6,873 nucleotides of DNA from an uncultured Oscillospiraceae bacterium (GTDB lineage: Bacteria > Bacillota > Clostridia > Oscillospirales > Oscillospiraceae): positions 1 through 6,873 of the forward strand of contig CAKUNY010000105.1 in NCBI GenBank assembly GCA_934668605.1, in the 5' to 3' direction. The number at the start of each line of letters is the position of its first letter. Within the stretch, counting starts at the first letter, position 1. The notes under the pieces are model-generated. The model searched no databases. It was not told where the DNA came from and saw only the letters and a list, made by a program, of their open reading frames with translations. A program made the position numbers and the translations under genes. Below are positions 1 through 5,162 of this stretch, one piece after another.

Positions 1-2
1 GA

Positions 3-275
3 CCGCGTCACGCGCACAGGGCAGCACGGAAACGCATCCGCCGAATTTTCGATCACGTTTCCCCTCGTTATCCTGCCATACGGCAGGCACTGGCGCTTGT
101 GATGGCGTTTGCCATAGCCTCCTTTCTTCTCTGCGATGGTAACATTATATTACAAACCGGTGAAAATTGCTACCCCTATCTTTTGTCCAGCGCAGCACCG
201 CCGATTTTCCATATGAAACCGTCCGAAAATTACACGTTCTTTCACATTTCGCAGAGATCCTTGAACGCTGCGTAG
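3..275 (+). CDS. Possible C-terminal fragment of a membrane protein (left-edge partial)
   Basis: Reading from base 3, frame 3 stays open for 90 codons to a TAG at 273-275, so a gene could enter from the left. The translation has a basic stretch (RAARKRIRRIF), then a hydrophobic segment (ALALVMAFAIASFLL) encoded around 90-135, then about 45 polar residues. A basic stretch followed by one membrane helix resembles the region before the last helix of BlaR1/MecR1-type M56 proteins or some anti-sigma factors; this is a weak resemblance, not an identification. The TAG lies inside the left arm of the palindromic repeat that begins at 268, so the repeat may have supplied the stop. Two other readings compete: plus frame 1 is open to a TGA at 100-102, and a minus-strand GTG with a good SD lies at 56. 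The coding state of this end is uncertain. Confidence 0.28.
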   Translation, partial: PRHAHRAARKRIRRIFDHVSPRYPAIRQALALVMAFAIASFLLCDGNIILQTGENCYPYLLSSAAPPIFHMKPSENYTFFHISQRSLNAA

Positions 276-425
276 GGGGCGATGCCCACATCGCCCCGTT
301 GGGAAGTTACGAATTCGCATTGGATTTCCGTAAAAACGGTTTGTACCGCCGGGTCGATGTAGGCATCGACCCCTACGCAGATTTAGAAAATCCTAGGAAT
401 ACAGAGAAAATATCCCGAAAATGCG
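103..425. other. Intergenic region, no confident gene
   Basis: This stretch of about 320 bases is less G/C-rich than the rest. Apart from the possible frame-3 fragment above and the palindromic repeat at 268-380, I see no gene, tRNA or recognisable riboswitch. A small inverted repeat (ATGGC 102-106, GCCAT 111-115) followed by a pyrimidine run (119-130) could be a weak terminator for rightward transcription, but the stem is only 5 bp. On the minus strand there is a TATAAT at 149-144 without a convincing -35. No classical hairpin-plus-T-run terminator follows the minus-strand ATPase gene that ends at 426, so the repeat's hairpins may serve that role. Confidence 0.5.
268..380. repeat. Nested palindromic repeat element (MITE/REP-like)
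   Basis: Bases 268-297 and 351-380 are inverted copies of each other, matching at 27 of 30 positions. Each arm is also a hairpin on its own. On the left, GGGGCGATG (276-284) pairs perfectly with CATCGCCCC (289-297) around a 4-nt loop. On the right, GGGTCGATG (351-359) pairs perfectly with CATCGACCC (364-372), also with a 4-nt loop. Two of the three differences between the arms form one compensated base pair (G-C on the left, T-A on the right), which suggests the fold is maintained. The 53-nt centre contains a small CCGT/ACGG dyad (328-339). From memory, GTAGGGGCGAT-type intergenic palindromes are common in Oscillospiraceae genomes, but copy number cannot be tested here. It lies downstream of the ATPase stop and may act as terminator or mRNA stabiliser. 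Confidence 0.75.
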
Positions 426-2309
426 TTACAGGTTATGCACCCGCAGGGCGCGGATGGCGTTGAGAACGGCGATCACCATGACGCCGACGTCGGCGAAGAT
501 GGCCGCCCACATGTTGGCCGCGCCAAGAGCGACGAGCGCGAGGCAGGCGAATTTCACGACGAGGGCAAAGACGATGTTCTGATAGACAATGCCGATGCAC
601 TTGCGGGAGATTTTGATGGCCTTCGCGATTTGCAGCGGCTCGTCGTCCATGAGGACGATGTCGGCAGCCTCGATGGCCGCATCAGAGCCCATCGCGCCCA
701 TCGCAATGCCGATATCGGCTCTCGAGAGAACCGGCGCGTCGTTGATGCCGTCGCCGACGAAGGCGAGCTTTGCCTTGCCGGACTGCCGGGAAAGAAGCGC
801 CTCAACCTTTTCGACCTTGCCCGCGGGCAGAAGATCGGAGTAAACCTCGTCCACGCCGAGCTCCTTGGCAACACTTTCCGCGACCTTTTTCGCGTCGCCC
901 GTCAGCATGACGGTTTTCGTCACGCCCGCGCGATGAAGCGCCTCGATGGCCTTTTTGGAGTTGGGCTTTACCACGTCGGAGATCACAATATGCCCCGCGT
1001 ACGTTCCGTCAATCGCCATGTGGATGATGGTTCCCACGCTGTGGCAGTCGATAAAATCAATGCCCAGCTGCTCCATGAGCTTGTGGTTGCCGGCGGCGAC
1101 CGATACGCCGTCGACCTTCGCGAGAATTCCCCGGCCGCTGACCTCTTCGATATCTGTGACGCGGCTGCGGTCGATCTCTTTTCCGTAGGCCTTTTGCAGG
1201 CTCTTGCTGATGGGGTGGGATGAGGCGCACTCGGCGAGCGCCGCGTACTCGAGAAGCTTTTCCTGCTCCATCGGGCTGTGGTGGACGGCGCTGACTTCAA
1301 ACACGCCCTTGGTAAGCGTGCCGGTCTTGTCGAAGACGACAGTCTTGACCTGCGAAAGCGTCTCTAAGTAATTCGAGCCCTTGATGAGAACGCCCTCCTT
1401 GCTCGCTCCGCCGATGCCAGCAAAAAAGCTCAAGGGGATGCTCACCACGAGCGCGCACGGGCAGCTCGTAACCAAGAACGTCAAAGCTCTGTACATCCAC
1501 TGCTCCCACGCAGACGGCAGACCCATCACGAGCCGGACGACCGGCGGCAGAACCGCGAGCGCCAACGCGCTGTAGCAGACGGCGGGGGTGTAGATTCTTG
1601 CGAATTTTGCAATGAAGTCCTCGGAGCGGGACTTACGGGAGCTCGAGTTTTCCACCAGCTCGAGGATCTTCGAAACCGTCGATTCGCCGAATTCCTTCGT
1701 CGTGCGAACCTTCAAGACGCCTGTCATGTTGATGCAGCCGCTGATGATCTCGTCTCCGGCCTTTGCATCGCGCGGCAGACTCTCGCCCGTGAGGGCGCTG
1801 GTGTTGAGCGTGGAGGTGCCCTCTTCAATCACGCCGTCAAGCGGCACCTTTTCGCCCGGCTGGACGACGATGATCGAGCCCACCGAAACCTCGTCCGGGT
1901 CGACCTTTTCGAGCTTGCCGTCTGCCTCAATGTTCGCGTAGTCCGGGCGGATATCCATAAGGGCGGAAATGTTCTTGCGGCTCTTGCCGACGGCGTAGCT
2001 CTGGAACAGCTCGCCGACCTGATAGAACAGCATGACGGCGATGGCCTCGTTGTAGTCGCCGCTCTTTTCGTAAATCGCCAGGGCGAACGCGCCGATGGTG
2101 GCGATGGCCATCAGGAAGTTTTCATCGAACACGCGGCCGTTTAAAATGCCCTTGCCGGCCTTTTTGAGAATGTCATAGCCGATGACAAGGTAGGCGGCCA
2201 GATACAGCGCGAACCGGGGAATCCCCGTGATGGGGAGAAATTGCAGGGCGATGAGCATCACGGCGCAAATGAGGATGCGCGTGAGCATCTTTTTCTGTTT
2301 TTTCGTCAT
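426..2309 (-). CDS. Heavy-metal P-type ATPase, PIB-2 type (Zn/Cd/Pb exporter, CadA/ZntA-like)
   Basis: This 627-aa membrane pump should export divalent soft metals (Zn, Cd, Pb) using ATP. It has the full P1B set: TGES (174-177, actuator), CPC in a membrane helix (283-285), the phosphorylated Asp in DKTGTLT (D327), the HP dipeptide (365-366) and GDGINDAP (from 519). Eight likely helices lie near residues 10-26, 32-48, 63-80, 88-104, 241-264, 273-300, 575-597 and 600-617. K586 in helix 7 and D607 (DVG) in helix 8 fit the Zn/Cd/Pb-specific PIB-2 class rather than copper pumps. The N-terminal HMA domain usual in this family is absent; it is encoded by the gene just upstream. The ATG at 2309 is chosen because AAGGAG sits 9 nt before it (2324-2319). 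An in-frame start at 2360 has no such site and would add 17 residues. Confidence in family is high; the exact metal is inferred. Confidence 0.95.
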   Translation of the reverse strand: MTKKQKKMLTRILICAVMLIALQFLPITGIPRFALYLAAYLVIGYDILKKAGKGILNGRVFDENFLMAIATIGAFALAIYEKSGDYNEAIAVMLFYQVGELFQSYAVGKSRKNISALMDIRPDYANIEADGKLEKVDPDEVSVGSIIVVQPGEKVPLDGVIEEGTSTLNTSALTGESLPRDAKAGDEIISGCINMTGVLKVRTTKEFGESTVSKILELVENSSSRKSRSEDFIAKFARIYTPAVCYSALALAVLPPVVRLVMGLPSAWEQWMYRALTFLVTSCPCALVVSIPLSFFAGIGGASKEGVLIKGSNYLETLSQVKTVVFDKTGTLTKGVFEVSAVHHSPMEQEKLLEYAALAECASSHPISKSLQKAYGKEIDRSRVTDIEEVSGRGILAKVDGVSVAAGNHKLMEQLGIDFIDCHSVGTIIHMAIDGTYAGHIVISDVVKPNSKKAIEALHRAGVTKTVMLTGDAKKVAESVAKELGVDEVYSDLLPAGKVEKVEALLSRQSGKAKLAFVGDGINDAPVLSRADIGIAMGAMGSDAAIEAADIVLMDDEPLQIAKAIKISRKCIGIVYQNIVFALVVKFACLALVALGAANMWAAIFADVGVMVIAVLNAIRALRVHNL

Positions 2310-2318
2310 GGAGAACAG

Positions 2319-2324
2319 CTCCTT
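2319..2324 (-). promoter_or_regulatory. RBS deciding the ATPase start
   Basis: AAGGAG on the minus strand lies 9 nt upstream of the ATG at 2309. No comparable site precedes the longer in-frame start at 2360, so the shorter protein is favoured. Confidence 0.8.
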
Positions 2325-2332
2325 CTTTAATA

Positions 2333-2348
2333 TTAAGCGAGCGTTTAA
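2333..2348. promoter_or_regulatory. Putative ArsR operator, site 2 (ATPase leader)
   Basis: TTAAG-N5-GTTTAA, an imperfect dyad with TTAA ends, lies about 24 bp upstream of the ATPase ATG. The same 16-bp pattern occurs at 2650-2665 in the divergent promoter, and in both places an A precedes it. The exact 10-mer AAACGATTAA also recurs next to both copies (minus strand of 2345-2354; plus strand of 2644-2653). AT-rich TTAA-ended dyads suit ArsR/SmtB-family repressors. A second site here could control the ATPase separately from the HMA gene. Only sequence matching supports this. Confidence 0.45.
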
Positions 2349-2364
2349 TCGTTTGGCCAAAAGC

Positions 2365-2385
2365 TGCGCCCCATTGCGGGGCGCA
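2365..2385 (-). terminator. GC-rich hairpin between HMA gene and ATPase gene (attenuator/partial terminator)
   Basis: An 8-bp perfect stem (TGCGCCCC 2365-2372 with GGGGCGCA 2378-2385) with a 5-nt loop lies between the two minus-strand genes. On the transcribed strand it is followed by GCTTTTGG, a short T-run too weak for a full terminator. It probably gives partial termination or protects the upstream mRNA end, so that the small HMA protein is made in excess over the pump. The effect is inferred; the hairpin is seen directly. Confidence 0.6.
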
Positions 2386-2398
2386 ACATGGAAAAATC

Positions 2399-2617
2399 TC
2401 AGAGTTCAATCTCGCAGTCGGGCTCGACCTTCTTACAGGCCTTGAGAACGTCCTTCATAACTGCCTTTGCGTCCGCGCCTTCGGCAAATTCCACGATCAT
2501 CTTCTGCGTCATGAAATTGACGGTCGCCTTGCTGACGCCCTCGGTCTTGTTGGCGGCTTCCTCCATCAGGTTTGCGCAGTTTGCGCAGTCAACTTCGATT
2601 GCATAGGTCTTCTTCAT
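2399..2617 (-). CDS. Free-standing HMA-domain metal-binding protein (metallochaperone-like)
   Basis: This 72-aa soluble protein is a single HMA (ferredoxin-like) domain. The metal site is C11-x-x-C14 in VDCANCA, near the N-terminus where HMA domains place it. The Met of the usual GMxCxxC motif is replaced by Val (EVDC). It continues with GVSKATVNF and the KMIVEF strand typical of the fold. Two further Cys (C61, C68) sit near the C-terminus. It lies upstream of the HMA-less ATPase in the same operon, so it likely delivers Zn/Cd to the pump or acts as its detached regulatory domain. The ATG at 2617 is chosen because AAAAGGAG (2633-2626) lies 8 nt before it; the longer in-frame start at 2641 lacks this. 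It could bind copper, but its partner pump is a PIB-2 type. Confidence 0.88.
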   Translation of the reverse strand: MKKTYAIEVDCANCANLMEEAANKTEGVSKATVNFMTQKMIVEFAEGADAKAVMKDVLKACKKVEPDCEIEL

Positions 2618-2649
2618 GATGATAACTCCTTTTCTGTACATATAAACGA

Positions 2650-2665
2650 TTAAGTACTTGTTTAA
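2650..2665. promoter_or_regulatory. Putative ArsR operator, site 1 (divergent promoter)
   Basis: TTAAG-N5-GTTTAA, the same pattern as at 2333-2348, overlaps the -35 hexamer of the rightward arsR promoter and lies just downstream of the predicted start of the leftward exporter promoter. Bound repressor could therefore block both directions. A wider dyad (TAAAC 2643-2647 with GTTTA 2660-2664) and the 8-bp palindrome AAGTACTT (2652-2659) overlap it. Assignment to the adjacent ArsR protein rests on position and recurrence. Confidence 0.55.
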
Positions 2666-2686
2666 CTCTTATGGCCGTAGTATAAT
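2658..2686 (+). promoter_or_regulatory. Promoter of arsR-araC, overlapping the divergent promoter
   Basis: On the plus strand, TTGTTT (2658-2663) and a perfect TATAAT (2681-2686) are 17 bp apart. The -10 shares bases with the -10 of the leftward promoter, so the two promoters compete for the same DNA. The -35 is poor and lies inside the putative operator. A transcript starting near 2693 would have a leader of about 84 nt. Confidence 0.55.
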
Positions 2687-2707
2687 GCAGCTATCAGGCG
2701 AAGTCAA
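2679..2707 (-). promoter_or_regulatory. Sigma-A type promoter of the HMA-ATPase operon
   Basis: On the minus strand, TTGACT (2707-2702) and TATACT (2684-2679) are separated by exactly 17 bp, one mismatch from consensus in each box. Transcription would start near 2672, leaving a leader of about 55 nt before the HMA gene that carries the putative operator. Confidence 0.75.
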
Positions 2708-2776
2708 GAAGCCCCGGCAGAGCGCTTCCAAAGGGGCGAAAAGCTTTTCCAATCGGGCGAAAACGGAGGATGAAAC

Positions 2777-3163
2777 ATGGAGCAGCTGAACCTGCCGCAT
2801 CACCACGGCGAAGAAACGCAGCTTCCGGCACTGCGCCGGGAGCTGGAGAAGACCGATAAATTTCAGATCATCGCGGACGTGTTCCGGCAGCTGGGAGACG
2901 CGACGCGCGTGCGGATCTTCTGGCTGCTGTGCCACTGCGAGCCGTGCGTGGTCAACATTTCGGCGATGATGGACATGTCGAGCCCTGCCGTCTCGCACCA
3001 TCTGCGGGCGCTGAAGGCGAGCGGACTGATCGTCTCGCGCCGGGAGGGCAAAGAGGTCTACTACCGGGCTGCCGACACCGCGCAGGCAAGGCTTCTGCAT
3101 CAGATGATCGAGCGGGTCATGGAAATTGCCTGCCCGGAGGAGGACGCGCAGCATGGAGCATAG
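2777..3163 (+). CDS. ArsR/SmtB-family metal-responsive transcriptional repressor
   Basis: This 128-aa winged-helix repressor likely senses Zn/Cd/Pb and releases DNA when metal binds. The recognition helix region is SSPAVSHHLRALKASGLI (68-85), closely like SmtB/CadC (xSAVSHQLRxL). Before it is C52-H-C54-E-P-C57, in the place of the ELCVCDL metal site of ArsR/CadC, a likely thiol-rich alpha-3 site. The wing is GKEVYY (91-96). In the C-terminal helix D100, H108, E112 and E116 could be ligands, but the strict SmtB/CzrA spacing (DxH then HxxE or HxxH) is not kept. The N-terminus has HHH (8-10), possibly a further ligand. A GGAGG 7 nt before the ATG supports the start. It is divergent from the exporter operon, the standard arrangement for such repressors, and its 3' end overlaps araC by 11 bp. 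Confidence 0.93.
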   Translation: MEQLNLPHHHGEETQLPALRRELEKTDKFQIIADVFRQLGDATRVRIFWLLCHCEPCVVNISAMMDMSSPAVSHHLRALKASGLIVSRREGKEVYYRAADTAQARLLHQMIERVMEIACPEEDAQHGA

Positions 3164-4040
3164 GTACGATTGCGCGTGCTGCCGGGAGCACCGGGTGGTC
3201 TCGCAGGAGACGAAGGGCGCGGCGCTTTTTTCCGGCGCATGGTTTTTTGATCTTCCGGCGGCGTCTGCTGCGGCGGCGAATGGAGAAGGCGAGCTGATGG
3301 TCTATGCCTGTCGCCGTGGAAGCCTCAGATTTCTCGCGGGATCCGGCCAGACGCAGAGCCTGCACGCGGGCGAGCTTGCCGTCTGGAAGGCGGGGCGTTT
3401 TTTATCGGGAACGATCGAGCCGGACGAGGGATTTGCGGGCTTTTGCCTGCGGTTCGATCTCAAAAAGCTCACCGAGCAGCCGCCGGAGAGTCTTCTCGGC
3501 GCGGACGTGACGGGAGAGCGGCTGTATGATCTATACTGCGCAAAGGAGGCTATGACGCGTATTTCTCCGGACGATGCGCTGCGTGGAATTCTGGACGGTT
3601 TCTATGGGCAGAATCCGGGGACGGCACTTTCCTGGCGAAGGCTCGGGGCGCAGGCGCTTCTTCTCCGGCTCGGCCAGCGGGGACTCGATGCGCAGCCGGA
3701 CGCGCCGGACGATCCTTCCGAACAGGTTCGCATCGTCCATGCGGTGCACGCGTTTTTAACGCAGAATCTGGACACGCGCGTGACGATCGAGGAGCTCTCG
3801 CATCAGTATCTGATGAACCCGACGACGCTCAAGCAGGTTTTCAAATCCGTCTACGGCACGTCCCTTGCCGCGCACATGAAGGAGCACCGCATGGGGCGCG
3901 CGGCGCAGCTTCTCCGGGAGACGGACGCGTCCGTGGCCGAGATCGCCAGAGCCGTCGGCTACGAGAGCCAAAGCAAGTTTACGGCGGCCTTTAAGGCGTA
4001 TTTTGACGTTCTTCCCAAGGAATACCGCAAAAGTCATTGA
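3153..4040 (+). CDS. AraC-family transcriptional regulator
   Basis: This 295-aa protein has an N-terminal ligand-sensing half that looks cupin-like (about 45-115) and a C-terminal AraC DNA-binding domain with two helix-turn-helix units (about 192-295). Clear AraC signs are TIEELSHQYLMNPTTLKQVFKSVYG in the first HTH, then VAEIARAVGYESQSKFTAAFK and the closing LPKEYR in the second. Its start overlaps the end of arsR by 11 bp, with GGAGGAGG 9 nt upstream (3136-3143). A TTG in frame at 3126 is rejected because the SD would lie inside the gene. It has no promoter gap of its own, so it is probably co-transcribed with arsR. It precedes the transporter operon and, like PchR/YbtA-type siderophore regulators next to uptake genes, may activate that operon. 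An N-terminal Cys cluster (C7, C9, C10 flanked by H3 and H13) is unusual. Ligand unknown. Confidence 0.9.
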   Translation: MEHRYDCACCREHRVVSQETKGAALFSGAWFFDLPAASAAAANGEGELMVYACRRGSLRFLAGSGQTQSLHAGELAVWKAGRFLSGTIEPDEGFAGFCLRFDLKKLTEQPPESLLGADVTGERLYDLYCAKEAMTRISPDDALRGILDGFYGQNPGTALSWRRLGAQALLLRLGQRGLDAQPDAPDDPSEQVRIVHAVHAFLTQNLDTRVTIEELSHQYLMNPTTLKQVFKSVYGTSLAAHMKEHRMGRAAQLLRETDASVAEIARAVGYESQSKFTAAFKAYFDVLPKEYRKSH

Positions 4041-4058
4041 GCCGCGCCGCGATAGCAG

Positions 4059-4087
4059 TTGACAATCACGGCCGGTTGGTATACGTT
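4059..4087 (+). promoter_or_regulatory. Candidate promoter for the transporter operon
   Basis: A perfect -35 hexamer TTGACA (4059-4064) lies in the 78-bp gap after araC. The best -10 choices are weak: TATACG with a 15-bp spacer (4080-4085) or TACGTT with 17 bp (4082-4087). A weak or badly spaced -10 is common where an activator is needed, which fits an AraC regulator next door. An AT-rich TTATT/AATAA dyad (4086-4090, 4101-4105) lies just downstream. Confidence 0.45.
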
Positions 4088-4118
4088 ATTTATATAAAAG
4101 AATAATGGACGGTACGGC

Positions 4119-5162
4119 ATGAAACAATCACAGGGTACGAAACTGAAATTTCTGCTGCTGGCGCTTTTGTTCGCGCTGGTGTTTTTTGGCTCGTTCTGGG
4201 TGGGGCGGTATGATGTTTCGCCCTTGCAGACGCTGAAAATTCTAACGGACTGGCTGCTGCGCACGCTCAGCCGGGGAAGGCTCCATCTTGCGCAGACCTG
4301 GCAGGCGCGCGAACAGGCGGTGGTCTTAAATGTGCGGCTTCCGCGCGTGGCGGCGGCGGCTCTGGTCGGGGCGGCGCTTTCTACGGCGGGCTGCGCCTAT
4401 CAGGGCATGTTCCGCAATCCGATGGTTTCTCCGGATTTACTTGGCGCGTCGACGGGCGCGGGCTTCGGCGCGGCATTGGCGCTGCTTTTAGGCCTTGGCT
4501 ACGGCGCGGTGACGGGACTGTCTTTCACATTCGGCCTGCTCGCGGTTCTGCTTGCGTATCTTATTTCGCGCGTCAGCAAAATCCAGACGACGCTTGCGAT
4601 GGTGCTCGCGGGCGTGATGATCAGCTCGCTTTTTACCTCCGGCACGTCTTTTATTAAACTGGTCGCCGATCCGACCGATCAGCTGCCCGCCATCACGTAT
4701 TGGCTGATGGGCTCTTTGACCGCGACAAAAGCGCGCGACGTGCAGTTTGCCGCGTGGCCGATTCTCGCGGGGCTGATTCCTTTGTGGCTTCTTCGGTGGC
4801 GTGTGAATCTGCTGACCGTGAGCGAGGCGGAGGCCAGAAGCATGGGCGTTCACACGGGGAGGCTCCGCGTCGTCGTCGTTCTCTGCGCGACACTCATGAC
4901 GGCGGGAAGCGTCGCCGTCAGCGGCATGATCGGCTGGGTGGGGCTCGTGATCCCGCACTTCGGGCGCATGATCTTCGGGCAGGACTACCGGAAGCTGCTT
5001 CCGGCCTCGAGTCTTCTTGGCGCGGTATTTCTGATGGTTGTGGACAATCTGGCGCGGACGATCACGACGAGCGAAATTCCGCTCGGCATTCTGACCTCGT
5101 TCGTCGGCGCGCCGGTCTTTTTGTATCTGATTTTGTCGGGAGGGACGCAGCGTGAGCATTGA
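4119..5162 (+). CDS. FecCD-family ABC transporter permease (type II importer)
   Basis: This 347-aa polytopic membrane protein forms the channel of a type II ABC importer (BtuC/FhuB/FecCD/MolB family), which imports siderophores, haem, cobalamin or molybdate. Family marks are LNVRLPRV (70-77), ALSTAGCAYQGMFRNP (86-101), LLGASTGAGFGA (108-119), YWLMGSL (194-200), the coupling-helix region SEAEARSMGV (235-244), GWVGLVIPHFGRM (272-284) and IPLGILTSFVGAPVFLYLI (320-338). The length is normal. The ATG at 4119 has only a poor SD. It overlaps the stop of a 5-codon mini-ORF (4105-4122) as ATGA, which might couple translation. The end overlaps the next gene by 11 bp. No substrate-binding lipoprotein gene precedes it, so that partner is downstream of the window or elsewhere. 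Substrate is not deducible from sequence. Confidence 0.93.
   Translation: MKQSQGTKLKFLLLALLFALVFFGSFWVGRYDVSPLQTLKILTDWLLRTLSRGRLHLAQTWQAREQAVVLNVRLPRVAAAALVGAALSTAGCAYQGMFRNPMVSPDLLGASTGAGFGAALALLLGLGYGAVTGLSFTFGLLAVLLAYLISRVSKIQTTLAMVLAGVMISSLFTSGTSFIKLVADPTDQLPAITYWLMGSLTATKARDVQFAAWPILAGLIPLWLLRWRVNLLTVSEAEARSMGVHTGRLRVVVVLCATLMTAGSVAVSGMIGWVGLVIPHFGRMIFGQDYRKLLPASSLLGAVFLMVVDNLARTITTSEIPLGILTSFVGAPVFLYLILSGGTQREH

Noticed and set aside
68..115. Minus-strand 15-codon ORF behind GGAGG, as a leader peptide
   Set aside because: The SD is only 2 nt from the ATG, the -35 box is missing, and the downstream gene is not in the window. Kept only as one reading of an ambiguous edge.
167..463. 98-codon plus-strand open frame across the repeat
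   Set aside because: It runs through the hairpin repeat and into the antisense of the ATPase 3' end, and has no SD or recognisable motifs.
435..1223. 262-codon open frame on the plus strand opposite the ATPase
   Set aside because: It is antisense to a fully conserved P-type ATPase. Its composition (rich in Asp, His, Arg and Gly) is what the reverse strand of a high-GC3 gene yields, and no RBS or domain is visible.
3126..3152. Longer AraC start at TTG 3126
   Set aside because: It would place the strong GGAGGAGG (3136-3143) inside the gene and use a rarer start codon. ATG 3153 is better.
4488..5159. 223-codon minus-strand open frame opposite the permease
   Set aside because: It is very rich in Arg, His and Gln with no recognisable domain, and lies wholly against the conserved FecCD gene. 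It is a shadow frame.
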